Source: Proteinivorax tanatarense (GTDB lineage: Bacteria > Bacillota > Proteinivoracia > Proteinivoracales > Proteinivoracaceae). Taken from it: 64,000 bases of DNA. This document shows positions 7,172-15,147 of the stretch, piece after piece (positions within the stretch are counted from its first letter, which is position 1; every line of letters begins with the position of its first letter). Below the pieces are notes generated by a model. It was given only the letters and a program-made list of their open reading frames with translations, was not told where the DNA came from and did not search any database. A program made the translations under genes and the position numbers. Location: assembly GCF_040267685.1 (NCBI RefSeq), contig NZ_CP158367.1, forward strand, positions 1,178,001-1,242,000. Direction: 5' to 3'.

Positions 7172-8127
7172 TAGGTATAGATGTTGGTTCAGTATCAACC
7201 AACATAGTGGTGTTAGATGAAAAGCAGAACCTGTTAGCTAAAGAATATATAAGAACACAAGGAAAGCCTATTCAAGCAGTTAAAAAAGGCTTTGAAGCAG
7301 TAGAAAAATATATAAAAAATAATCCTGTTCTTTCGGTTGGCACCACTGGAAGTGGAAGAAAACTAGCTGCAGCTATGGTGGGAGCTGATGTTGTAAAAAA
7401 TGAGATAACAACCCATGCTGTAGGAGCTTTAAAGCATGATAAAGATGTTAAAACTGTAATTGAGATCGGAGGGCAGGATTCTAAAATAATTATACTCGAC
7501 GATTCTATAGTAACAGATTTTGCCATGAACAGTGTTTGCGCCGCAGGAACAGGATCATTTTTAGATCAGCAGGCGGCACGTTTAGGAATTTCAATTGAAG
7601 ATTTTGGGAAAATTGCATTAGAATCAACCACTGAACTAAGGATAGCAGGTCGATGTTCTGTATTTGCTGAATCTGATATGATTCATAAGCAGCAATTGGG
7701 AAATAGCATAGCTGATATATTGGCGGGCCTTTGTACTTCTTTAGTGAGAAATTATTTAAACAATTTAGGCAAGGGTAAAGAAATAAAATCTCCCATTATG
7801 TTTCAAGGAGGGGTAGCAGCTAACCCAGGAATTGTTTCTGCTTTTGAAAAAGAACTAGAACAAAAGATATTAATTCCCACTCACTATGATGTCATGGGGG
7901 CTTTTGGTTCAGCTCATTTAGCTAACATTCAGCGTCCTAGTAAATCTAAGTTTTTTGGGTTAGAAGCTATTGATGATGATTTTACACCATCGTCTTTTAA
8001 TTGTAGCGACTGTGGTAATAATTGTGAAGTTGTTAACCTAAAAAGAAATGGATTGATAGTAGGGAGTTGGGGTGATAAGTGTCAAAAATATCACCAGCCA
8101 ACAGAACAACAAAAAATAAGTAGTTAA
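7153..8127 (+). CDS. Acyl-CoA dehydratase activase-type ATPase (BadF/BadG/BcrA/HgdC family)
   Basis: 324 residues of the ASKHA ATPase fold. GIDVGSVSTNIVVLD is the phosphate-1 loop, IEIGGQDSKIIIL the phosphate-2 loop, and FQGGVAANPG the adenosine loop. NSVCAAGTGSFLDQQAARLG and AGRCSVFAESDMIHK carry the two cysteines that in HgdC bind a [4Fe-4S] cluster shared across a homodimer. A C-terminal tail adds CSDCGNNC and GDKC, a possible extra metal site not found in minimal HgdC. Such ATPases couple ATP hydrolysis to very low-potential one-electron transfer to a partner, here presumably the two DUF2229 proteins. Confidence 0.92.
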   Translation: MGNGVIIGIDVGSVSTNIVVLDEKQNLLAKEYIRTQGKPIQAVKKGFEAVEKYIKNNPVLSVGTTGSGRKLAAAMVGADVVKNEITTHAVGALKHDKDVKTVIEIGGQDSKIIILDDSIVTDFAMNSVCAAGTGSFLDQQAARLGISIEDFGKIALESTTELRIAGRCSVFAESDMIHKQQLGNSIADILAGLCTSLVRNYLNNLGKGKEIKSPIMFQGGVAANPGIVSAFEKELEQKILIPTHYDVMGAFGSAHLANIQRPSKSKFFGLEAIDDDFTPSSFNCSDCGNNCEVVNLKRNGLIVGSWGDKCQKYHQPTEQQKISS

Positions 8128-8168
8128 AAAAGTCTAGCAATGTAATAAAGCATTGCTAGACTTTTGGT
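8128..8168 (+). terminator. Terminator of the spoVAEa-activase unit
   Basis: A perfect 15-bp stem (AAAAGTCTAGCAATG / CATTGCTAGACTTTT) with an 8-base loop lies directly after the activase stop codon. It ends the spoVAEa/HgdB/HgdC-like transcription unit. Confidence 0.9.
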
Positions 8169-8317
8169 TTATCGCAAGTTAATTGGATGATTAATAAACA
8201 ATCGGCTGAGGAAAAATTCTTGCTGATTAAAGTTCGCTTATTAGAATGCTTTTAAGGCAACTGGCAATGTGTTATAATTTATATGCTAGATGTTACATAA
8301 ATTTGGAGGTAGTACAT

Positions 8318-10948
8318 GTGAATATAGTAACCACTCATGTAAATACAGACTTTGATGGACTTGCATCAATGATAGCATGCACAAAACTATATCCTAACAC
8401 GAAAATGGTATTGCCAGGGAAAGTTAAAAGAAATGTTAAAGAATATATCTCTTTACACAAAGATGTTCTTAAATTTGAAGCACCCTCTGATATAAATGAC
8501 AAAGAAATTGATAAATTAATAATTGTTGATACCGCCTCAGCTAAAAGAATAGGTTCTTTATCTAGACTTATACAAAAAGAAGTTGATATTATGGTGTATG
8601 ACCATCATCCTATATTAGAAGGGAAGAAGCCACAGTGGAGAGTTGAGGAGGTAGGTGCTACAGTTACTATACTAACAGAAGAGCTTATGGAAAAGGGTGT
8701 AGATATATCTTCTTTCGAAGCAACTTCCTTGATACTGGGCATTTATGAAGACACTGGAAATTTATCTTTTGCCCAAACAACTTCTAGGGATTTAAAGGCA
8801 GCAGCTTTTTTGCTGGAAAAAGGTGCTAAGCTATCTTTTATAAGTCAATTTATATCTAAGCCATTGACAGAGAACCAAAAAAGTTTATTAGAGACCTTAA
8901 TGGATAATATGGAGAACTTAGATTTTAATGGTTGGAATGTTGTGGTGTGCACAGCTTCATTAGATGAATTTATTGGAGGAGTTGGAGAGCTAACCCATAA
9001 ACTAGGTAAAATCGAGGATGTAGATGCAGTATTTACGTTAGTAAAAATGATAGACCGAATACATATAATAGGCAGGAGTTTTAACGAAAACTTACCTATT
9101 TCTAAACCTATTGTAGAAATGGGGGGAGGTGGCCATCCCCAATCTGCTGCAGCTACAGTTAAAGATAAGGACTTGGCAGCAATAAGGCAAGAATTTATAG
9201 CTTTGTTGAATAAGTTGCCGTCACCATTAACTGCAGCAGATGTAATGGCTCAACCTGTTAAAACTATTGGTCCTGATGTATCTATTTCAGAAGCAAGCCG
9301 TATCATGCTAAGATATGGTCATACAGGGTTGCCTGTAGTTGAGAATGATAATTTGTTAGGGATTATATCAAGAACAGATGTTGATAAAGCTATACATCAT
9401 GAGTTAACCCATGCACCAGTTAAAGGGTTTATGTCAACTAATGTAATAACTACTTCACCCAAAACTAGTCTCAAAACAGTAAGGCAGAAACTTACCCAAT
9501 ATGATATTGGAAGGTTACCGGTATTGGATGATAGCAAAAAGATGATTGGAATAATAACACGGACTGACGTTCTTAAAGTGATACATGGTAGCCAAGCCCC
9601 TAGGTGGCATAAACCGTTGTATACTTTTAGCGACTATAGCATGGCAGAGCCAAGTGAGAATTTAATGGAGGTTATAAATACGCGACTTCCTAAAAAGATT
9701 CAAGGACTGTTGTGGCTTATAGGTCAAAAAGCTCAAAAAGAGGGCTTTAAAGTTTATGCTGTTGGTGGATTTGTTAGAGATTTACTACTAGGAGTGCCTA
9801 ACCATGACATAGATATTGTGGTGGAACAAGATGCAATTTCTTTTGCCAGAAAAATAGTTAAATACTTAGGTGGGCAAATAAAAGAGTATCAAAAGTTTGG
9901 AACTGCAACAATAACCTTAAAAGATGGAATGAAAATCGACTTTGCTACAGCTAGGATGGAGTTTTATCCCTTTCCGGCAGCAATGCCTGAAGTGGAAGAA
10001 ACAACAATAAAACACGACCTGTATCGAAGAGATTTTACCATTAATACTTTAGCTTTTAGGTTAAATTCTGATAAATTTGGGGATTTTTTAGACTTTTTTG
10101 AAGGAAGTAAAGATTTAGAGCAAGGTAGCATAAAAGTATTATATAATCTAAGTTTTGTGGAGGATCCCACTAGAATTTTTAGAGCTTTTAGGTTTGAAAG
10201 TAGATATTCATTTCACATGGATGATTCTACCATGGGATTTTTGCTTAATGCTTTAGAAAATAATGTTATGCAAAAATTAAGCGGGACTAGAATTTTTGAA
10301 GAATTTCAAGCTATTGTTTTGGAACCTAATCCATCGGTTATTTTAATCAGAGCATTGGAATTAGGAGTTTTAGATAATATTTTCGGTAAATGTAGTAACC
10401 CGCAACAACTAAAGCAAAATTTTAAACATACAATGGATTCAATTGTATGTTTAAAAGAAAAAGGGATTTTAGAAAAAAAAGATTTCATTTTGGTTTATTT
10501 ATTAGTGATAATTAATAGCTATCCTAAAAAGGTTTTTGAAATTATCCTTAAGGACTTTAATTTAGATAAAGGTAGTAGGATAATTATTAGGAACTTCTTT
10601 GATGTAGGATTAGAGAGGATAGAAAAATTAAAATCTAATAAACACCTGGATCCTTCTGAAATTTATGATTCATTAAATGGCCTGAGTGTTCATTCTCTTT
10701 GTGCCATGATGGCCATAGCAGACAATGATTTGCTAAAAAATCGAATATTTTTGTATTTAGAAGAGTTACATAAGGTAGATGTTGAAATTACAGGTAATGA
10801 CTTAAAAGAAATGGGTATAAAACCTGGTCCAGTTTATAGTAAAATTATATCTAGGCTTAGACAACAAAAGTTAAATGGTGAAATACACACAAAAGATGAT
10901 GAATTGAACTATATAAAAAGCTTGGACCTAAAAGAAAGGGGTAGATAA
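8318..10948 (+). CDS. DHH-CBS-CBS-tRNA nucleotidyltransferase fusion
   Basis: 876 residues from GTG 8318, which has GGAGGT seven bases upstream; the 24 upstream codons lack such a site. Residues 1-300: DHH phosphoesterase with HVNTDFDG, IVDTAS, VYDHHP and a DHHA1-like GGGGHPQSAAATV. Residues ~305-430: two CBS domains (DVMAQPVKT, GLPVVENDNLLGIISRTDV, RLPVLDDSKKMIGIITRTDV). Residues ~490 onward: poly(A) polymerase/CCA head with AVGGFVRDLLLG, NHDIDIVVEQ, RRDFTINTLAF and EDPTRIFRAFRF. It repairs or builds tRNA 3' ends. Proteins of this layout include CC-adding enzymes that need a separate A-adding partner; which activity this one has cannot be read here. Confidence 0.93.
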   Translation: MNIVTTHVNTDFDGLASMIACTKLYPNTKMVLPGKVKRNVKEYISLHKDVLKFEAPSDINDKEIDKLIIVDTASAKRIGSLSRLIQKEVDIMVYDHHPILEGKKPQWRVEEVGATVTILTEELMEKGVDISSFEATSLILGIYEDTGNLSFAQTTSRDLKAAAFLLEKGAKLSFISQFISKPLTENQKSLLETLMDNMENLDFNGWNVVVCTASLDEFIGGVGELTHKLGKIEDVDAVFTLVKMIDRIHIIGRSFNENLPISKPIVEMGGGGHPQSAAATVKDKDLAAIRQEFIALLNKLPSPLTAADVMAQPVKTIGPDVSISEASRIMLRYGHTGLPVVENDNLLGIISRTDVDKAIHHELTHAPVKGFMSTNVITTSPKTSLKTVRQKLTQYDIGRLPVLDDSKKMIGIITRTDVLKVIHGSQAPRWHKPLYTFSDYSMAEPSENLMEVINTRLPKKIQGLLWLIGQKAQKEGFKVYAVGGFVRDLLLGVPNHDIDIVVEQDAISFARKIVKYLGGQIKEYQKFGTATITLKDGMKIDFATARMEFYPFPAAMPEVEETTIKHDLYRRDFTINTLAFRLNSDKFGDFLDFFEGSKDLEQGSIKVLYNLSFVEDPTRIFRAFRFESRYSFHMDDSTMGFLLNALENNVMQKLSGTRIFEEFQAIVLEPNPSVILIRALELGVLDNIFGKCSNPQQLKQNFKHTMDSIVCLKEKGILEKKDFILVYLLVIINSYPKKVFEIILKDFNLDKGSRIIIRNFFDVGLERIEKLKSNKHLDPSEIYDSLNGLSVHSLCAMMAIADNDLLKNRIFLYLEELHKVDVEITGNDLKEMGIKPGPVYSKIISRLRQQKLNGEIHTKDDELNYIKSLDLKERGR

Positions 10949-10950
10949 TT

Positions 10951-11601
10951 TTGGGTTTTTTAGATGGAATACTTTATGTTTTACCGGCAGTTTTATTAGC
11001 TATGACAGTACACGAATATGCCCATGCTAGAGTGGCTTATTCATTAGGAGATCCTACGGCAAAGCGAGAGGGAAGGCTTACTTTAAATCCTTTAGACCAT
11101 GTTGATCCAATTGGTCTTATAATGCTAGTTATAGTTAGGTTTGGTTGGGCTAAACCAGTTCCTATAAATCCCTTTAATTTTAAGGGAAATAGAGATGCTG
11201 GAATAATTAAAGTTTCTTTAGCTGGACCTTTAGCAAACCTTACCCTCGCTTTTGTATCACTTGTTTTAGTAAGAATCATAGCAACTATGAGTGGAATTAT
11301 AGTTTTATCACCTTCAGCAATTTCTGTAATGCAGATATCAGTTAATTTTTTGTTGTTGTTAGCAAGATTGAATTTATTTTTCATGGTATTTAACCTCATA
11401 CCTTTACCTCCACTAGATGGATCTAAAATTTTATCTAGCATGCTTTCTCCAAAAGCAAGAATGCAATATCAACAGGTGGAAGCGTATGCTCCTTTAATTT
11501 TAATACTACTCTTAGTAACAAGGACTTTGCCTATGATTTTAATTCCAATAGCCGATACTATAGAGGGTATATTAAGGTTTATTGTTTTTGGCATTATATA
11601 G
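10951..11601 (+). CDS. Site-2 protease family (M50) membrane zinc protease
   Basis: 216 residues from TTG 10951. TVHEYAHARVAYSLGDPTAK holds the HExxH zinc site in the first membrane span, and NLIPLPPLDGSKI supplies the third ligand (NxxPxxxxDG pattern). The protein has about five to six spans, and there is no PDZ domain, which fits the short Rip/YwhC-like group. The start follows the CCA-fusion stop by 2 bases, and scpA starts 11 bases after it, giving a compact operon. The natural substrate is unknown. Confidence 0.92.
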   Translation: MGFLDGILYVLPAVLLAMTVHEYAHARVAYSLGDPTAKREGRLTLNPLDHVDPIGLIMLVIVRFGWAKPVPINPFNFKGNRDAGIIKVSLAGPLANLTLAFVSLVLVRIIATMSGIIVLSPSAISVMQISVNFLLLLARLNLFFMVFNLIPLPPLDGSKILSSMLSPKARMQYQQVEAYAPLILILLLVTRTLPMILIPIADTIEGILRFIVFGII

Positions 11602-11612
11602 GAGGAGAGTAT

Positions 11613-12371
11613 ATGGAGTTTAAAGTAAAACTAGAACAGTTTGAAGGGCCCTTTGATTTATTACTCCACTTAGTTGAAAAAGCAGAGCTGGATATAAGTG
11701 AAATTAATATCTCTAAAATAACCGATGAATATTTGAAATATGTCGAAAGATTAGAAAAGCTTGATTTAGAAGGGGTAAGTGACTTTCTTATTGTAGCAGC
11801 AACTTTAATAGAGATAAAAGGACGTTCACTATTGCCAAATCGCAAAAAAAAATTGCCAGATAGTGAAGAAGTAGAAGATCCACGGGAACAATTAGTTCGT
11901 CGTTTATTGGAATACAAAAGGTATAAAGAGGTTGCTGAAGTTTTAGAACAGATGGCAGCTAAACAGAATGCTTTTCATACTAGAGCTCCGGAAGTGTTAA
12001 AGGATAGTAAAGAACCCCTTAATTTATCGTTAAGTAATTTGTACTCAGCATTTCAAAAAGCTTTAGAAAGGTCTCCCATACCAGACCGACCAAAATCTCA
12101 CGAAATAAAAAAAGAAAAAATAACTATAGAGCAAAAGATGAGTTTTATAAAGTTGGAACTAACTAAAAATAATAACTTAAGTTTTCAAAGGTTAATGTTA
12201 GGTTGTTTGTCTAGGGAAGAGAAAGTTTTAACTTTTCTAGCCATTTTAGAATTAATAAGGATAAAGATGATAAAAGTTACTCAGTACCAGTCATTTGGCG
12301 ACATAACTATTACTGCAAGAAAAAGAGGGGATGAAAATTGGAACGAAGGGGAAGTATCTACGACTGCTTAG
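11613..12371 (+). CDS. scpA: Segregation and condensation protein A
   Basis: 252 residues. FEGPFDLLLHLVEKAELDI and ISKITDEYLKYVERLEKLDL at the N-terminus are the kleisin signature, followed by IEIKGRSLLPN. The C-terminal winged helix includes FLAILELIRIKMIKVTQ. ScpA bridges SMC heads with ScpB in chromosome condensation. ATG 11613 has GGAGGAG upstream. The 3' end overlaps scpB by 34 bases. Confidence 0.96.
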   Translation: MEFKVKLEQFEGPFDLLLHLVEKAELDISEINISKITDEYLKYVERLEKLDLEGVSDFLIVAATLIEIKGRSLLPNRKKKLPDSEEVEDPREQLVRRLLEYKRYKEVAEVLEQMAAKQNAFHTRAPEVLKDSKEPLNLSLSNLYSAFQKALERSPIPDRPKSHEIKKEKITIEQKMSFIKLELTKNNNLSFQRLMLGCLSREEKVLTFLAILELIRIKMIKVTQYQSFGDITITARKRGDENWNEGEVSTTA

Positions 12372-12844
12372 AGGCGTTGTTGTTTGCAGCTGGAGAACCA
12401 ATTACAATAGACCAGATTGCAGAAGCCTTGGAGTTAACTCAACTTCAGGTAAATAAGTTGATGGACGAGATTATTGAAAAGAAAAACAACAGCGGCGGCA
12501 TAATGATAAAAGAGGTAGCTGGCGGATATCAAATGTGTTCTAAGCCCCAGTATCATAAGTTTATAAAAAAGTTATTTAAAGAACCTAAGTATAATAACTT
12601 AACCAATGCTACATTGGAGACGTTAGCTATAATAGCTTATAAGCAACCAATTACCCGTGCAGAGGTTGAGGAGGTTAGGGGAGTTAAGGTCGAAAGAGCG
12701 ATTTCTACTTTGTTGTCAAGGGAACTTATAGAAGAAGTTGGGAGAAAAGATTGTGTTGGCCGTCCCATCCTTTACGGAACTACTGAAGCATTTTTAAAGC
12801 AGTTTGGGTTAGGGGATCTTGAGGATTTACCAACACCGTCTTGA
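12338..12844 (+). CDS. scpB: Segregation and condensation protein B
   Basis: 168 residues from TTG 12338, inside the end of scpA. YDCLEALLFAAGEPITIDQI and LETLAIIAYKQPITRAEVEE with VRGVKVERAISTLLSR are the two ScpB winged-helix signatures, and VGRPILYGTTEAFLKQFGL is the conserved tail. The translational overlap is the usual scpAB arrangement. Confidence 0.96.
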   Translation: MERRGSIYDCLEALLFAAGEPITIDQIAEALELTQLQVNKLMDEIIEKKNNSGGIMIKEVAGGYQMCSKPQYHKFIKKLFKEPKYNNLTNATLETLAIIAYKQPITRAEVEEVRGVKVERAISTLLSRELIEEVGRKDCVGRPILYGTTEAFLKQFGLGDLEDLPTPS

Positions 12845-12891
12845 AAATATTTATAAAGTTTTACATTAAAAAATATTAGAAAGTTCAAATT

Positions 12892-12926
12892 AAAAGGCTA
12901 TCCTATGCTATGGATAGCCTTTTTCC
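12892..12926 (+). terminator. Terminator after scpB
   Basis: The stem AAAAGGCTATCC / GGATAGCCTTTTT with an 8-base loop and a T-run closes the operon beginning at the CCA-fusion gene. Confidence 0.92.
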
Positions 12927-13048
12927 CGTTAACTGGTATAGCTTCTTTCGATAAAATTTTATTTTATTACTTGATAAATAATATTTTATTATTTATAGGG
13001 AAAGAATAATTTTAATGAATGTAATATGTTTTTTAAGGTGGCTTTTTT

Positions 13049-13747
13049 ATGTCGTGGATAAAGCTAATTTTTTTTTCATTGTTATTTTTATATTTAATAA
13101 TTATTATCTCACCGGTTAGATTGAATATATTAATAAAACATACCACTAAGCAGAGTGATATAGTAGTTGGTGTTAGATTGTTTTGGGGTCTTATTAGATA
13201 TAATATAGATATTCCAAAACTATTTATAAAAAATAAAAAATTGCAAATGGAAGCAGAAATGGAGCGATCTCATAAAAAGCCATACTTTGATATGCATAAA
13301 AGCTTTGGGTTTAAAAAAGAGATTGTAGCGCTGCTGATAAACGAACTGAAAAACTTAAAAAAAATGTCACGGGTACTTATGAAATTAAGTAAAAGGTGGG
13401 TGAAAATAGAAAAATTAAGTTGGCATACAGACTTTGGGACTTCAGATGCAGCAAATACAGGTATTATGTATGGGGTACTTTGGCAGCTAAAAACAGCTGT
13501 TTTAGGTTTTGCAGTAAAAGTTGCTAAAATGAATAAGCCTATAATATCAGTTGAGCCGAAATTTAATAAAAGTGATTTTAATACTAAGTTAAACTGTATA
13601 ATAACTTTTCCATTAGGCTATATTATAACTGTCGGCATATATTTATTGTTTAATTTTATAAAAACTAAAATAAAATACTTAAGGGGTGTTAATTTTGTCA
13701 GATCATCCAATTCAAGGGCTAATGAAAACCGCTATGGAAAGCATTAA
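13049..13747 (+). CDS. DUF2953 family protein (YtfI-like)
   Basis: 232 residues, very lysine-rich, with one N-terminal membrane span (LIFFSLLFLYLIIIISPVRL) and a second near the C-terminus (FPLGYIITVGIYLLFNFI). WHTDFGTSDAANTGIMYGVLW is the DUF2953 core motif. In Bacillus the family member YtfI is encoded next to ytfJ, as here, where the two genes overlap by 53 bases. It is probably a sporulation membrane protein of unknown biochemical role. ATG 13049 follows AAGGTGG. Confidence 0.85.
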   Translation: MSWIKLIFFSLLFLYLIIIISPVRLNILIKHTTKQSDIVVGVRLFWGLIRYNIDIPKLFIKNKKLQMEAEMERSHKKPYFDMHKSFGFKKEIVALLINELKNLKKMSRVLMKLSKRWVKIEKLSWHTDFGTSDAANTGIMYGVLWQLKTAVLGFAVKVAKMNKPIISVEPKFNKSDFNTKLNCIITFPLGYIITVGIYLLFNFIKTKIKYLRGVNFVRSSNSRANENRYGKH

Positions 13748-14141
13748 AGAAATGGTAGATGTAAATACTGTTATAGGAGATGCTGTTGAAACCCCCGATG
13801 GCAATGTAATTATACCTATTTCTAAAGTTGGATTTGGGTTTGCTGCAGGGGGAACTGAGTTTGAAAATGACGAAAAAGAAAGTGATGCTTTTCCATTTGG
13901 TGGTGGGAGTGGTGGGGGCGTGTCAGTCCAGCCAGTAGGCTTTTTAGTGGTTGGGCATAACCAGGTACGCTTATTGCCGGTTAATAACAATGCAATATTT
14001 GACCGTCTCATAGACTTAGCTCCTCAGATTCTTGATAAATTTCAAAGCTTATTTGACGATAACGGGCAGGAAGTGGATAAGAATAAACTTCAAAAGCTTG
14101 AGGCTGAGCTTGCCCAACTAAAAGCAGAAGTAGAAAATTAA
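13695..14141 (+). CDS. ytfJ: GerW family sporulation protein (YtfJ)
   Basis: 148 residues from TTG 13695, six bases after AAGGGGTG. The resulting N-terminus SDHPIQGLMKTAMESIKEMV matches the family, whereas an upstream GTG at 13686 overlaps the Shine-Dalgarno itself. The body has DVNTVIGDAVETPDGNVIIP, a glycine-rich stretch (GGGSGGGVSVQPVGF) and a charged coiled C-terminal tail. GerW/YtfJ proteins are spore proteins needed for normal lysozyme-type germination in Bacillus; the mechanism is unknown. The gene is translationally coupled to the DUF2953 gene. Confidence 0.93.
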   Translation: MSDHPIQGLMKTAMESIKEMVDVNTVIGDAVETPDGNVIIPISKVGFGFAAGGTEFENDEKESDAFPFGGGSGGGVSVQPVGFLVVGHNQVRLLPVNNNAIFDRLIDLAPQILDKFQSLFDDNGQEVDKNKLQKLEAELAQLKAEVEN

Positions 14142-14147
14142 TAGGTA

Positions 14148-14204
14148 AAAGAAATGATAAAAGGGTAGACATTTACAAGGTGTCTACCCTTTTATCATTT
14201 CTTT
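14148..14204 (+). terminator. Terminator with a perfect 24-bp stem after ytfJ
   Basis: Bases 14148-14171 pair perfectly with 14181-14204 around a 9-base loop, with A- and T-runs forming the outer part of the stem. That makes it potentially bidirectional. Confidence 0.92.
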
Positions 14205-14263
14205 AAAAGAAGGATTTCACGTAGGAGTGTCGAAATCTGTTAAAAACTAATGGGAGGTGGAAT

Positions 14264-14842
14264 ATGAAAAAATCAATTAACAAGACAACTGAGTTTGTGG
14301 AAGCTATAATCAATAGTATTCCAATAGCAGCGTTTGTCTTAGATGAAAGAAATGTTGTTTATAGTCTTAATTATGCTGCCCAAGAATTATTCGGGAGCAA
14401 ACAAAGAGAAACTGAGTTTAAGGCGTTTGGGGATGCATATGACTGTATTGAACTTGATAGATCTGAAGGGTGTGGAGAAGGTCCTAACTGTGATAAGTGC
14501 ATTGTTAAAAAAGCTGCCATTGAAGCTCTCAGGGGTCAACACATATATAGAATAAAAGGAAAGTTAGTTTTAAATTCTCAAGGAAGGGCTAAAACTTATA
14601 AAGTATTAGTGAGTGGTGCACCATTAAACTACGACATGCAAAATTATGCAGTAGTAGTGTTAGAAGATATATCTTTAATTATTGAACTAGAAGGATTTCT
14701 TCCGATATGCGCTACATGTAATAAGATAAGGGGAAAAACAGGTAGTTGGCATCGATTGGAGAATTTTATTGAAGAAAACTCAGAAGCGGAATTTACACAT
14801 GATATATGCCCTGACTGTTTAAATAATGCTTTAAAACGTTAA
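14264..14842 (+). CDS. Orphan PAS-domain protein with two cysteine motifs
   Basis: 192 residues. A PAS domain spans about residues 8-150 (AIINSIPIAAFVLDERNVVY through VVVLEDISLIIELEG). It contains an internal cysteine cluster, DRSEGCGEGPNCDKCIVKKA. The C-terminal 45 residues, LPICATCNKIRGKTGSWHRL and HDICPDCLNNAL, are a zinc-type CxxC...CxxC module usually found at the end of PAS sensor proteins. No kinase, GGDEF or DNA-binding domain is present, so output is unknown. ATG 14264 has GGGAGGTGG upstream. It is transcribed alone between two strong regulatory boundaries. Confidence 0.85.
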   Translation: MKKSINKTTEFVEAIINSIPIAAFVLDERNVVYSLNYAAQELFGSKQRETEFKAFGDAYDCIELDRSEGCGEGPNCDKCIVKKAAIEALRGQHIYRIKGKLVLNSQGRAKTYKVLVSGAPLNYDMQNYAVVVLEDISLIIELEGFLPICATCNKIRGKTGSWHRLENFIEENSEAEFTHDICPDCLNNALKR

Positions 14843-14848
14843 AATGTT

Positions 14849-14877
14849 CTTGACTTACATTATATACTGTGTTAGTA
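14849..14877 (+). promoter_or_regulatory. Sigma-A-type promoter of the lysine operon
   Basis: TTGACT (14849-14854) and TAGTAT (14872-14877) are spaced by 17 bases and lie about 30 bases before the riboswitch core. Confidence 0.7.
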
Positions 14878-14904
14878 TTCCTAATATAATACAAGTAAAT
14901 AGTC

Positions 14905-15080
14905 GATGCGAATTCGAGGCTGCGATGTGCCAAGAGTACTTTATAAGGAAAGGGGTCGTCGCCGAAATACATTTATGTATTGGGGTTATGTTTTAATAGG
15001 CATAGCACTGTCGCCAGAAGGTTGCCCAACTTTTTGGTGGAGAACTTTTCGCGTTGTGGGCAAAAGGCGCTGCTTAATAG
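14905..15080 (+). promoter_or_regulatory. Lysine riboswitch (L box)
   Basis: The leader contains the ordered L-box core segments: CGAGGCTGCGATG, CAAGAGTACTTTATAAGGAA, GGGGTCGTCGCCGAA and GCACTGTCGCC. An intrinsic terminator and then lysA follow. The element senses lysine and promotes early termination when lysine is plentiful. A reading frame of 81 codons crosses this region (14906-15151) but is a by-product of the structured RNA. All nine genes downstream are plausibly under its control, as no terminator is seen until 24255. Confidence 0.94.
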
Positions 15081-15115
15081 ACAGTCGTGAACCTTTTGTT
15101 CACGGCTGTTTTTTG
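15081..15115 (+). terminator. Riboswitch-controlled terminator before lysA
   Basis: The stem ACAGTCGTGAAC / GTTCACGGCTGT (one G-U pair) with a 5-base loop ends in six T. It forms the expression platform of the lysine riboswitch. Confidence 0.92.
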
Positions 15116-15147
15116 TTGTTAATTTTATTATTAAGGGGTGTAGGATT

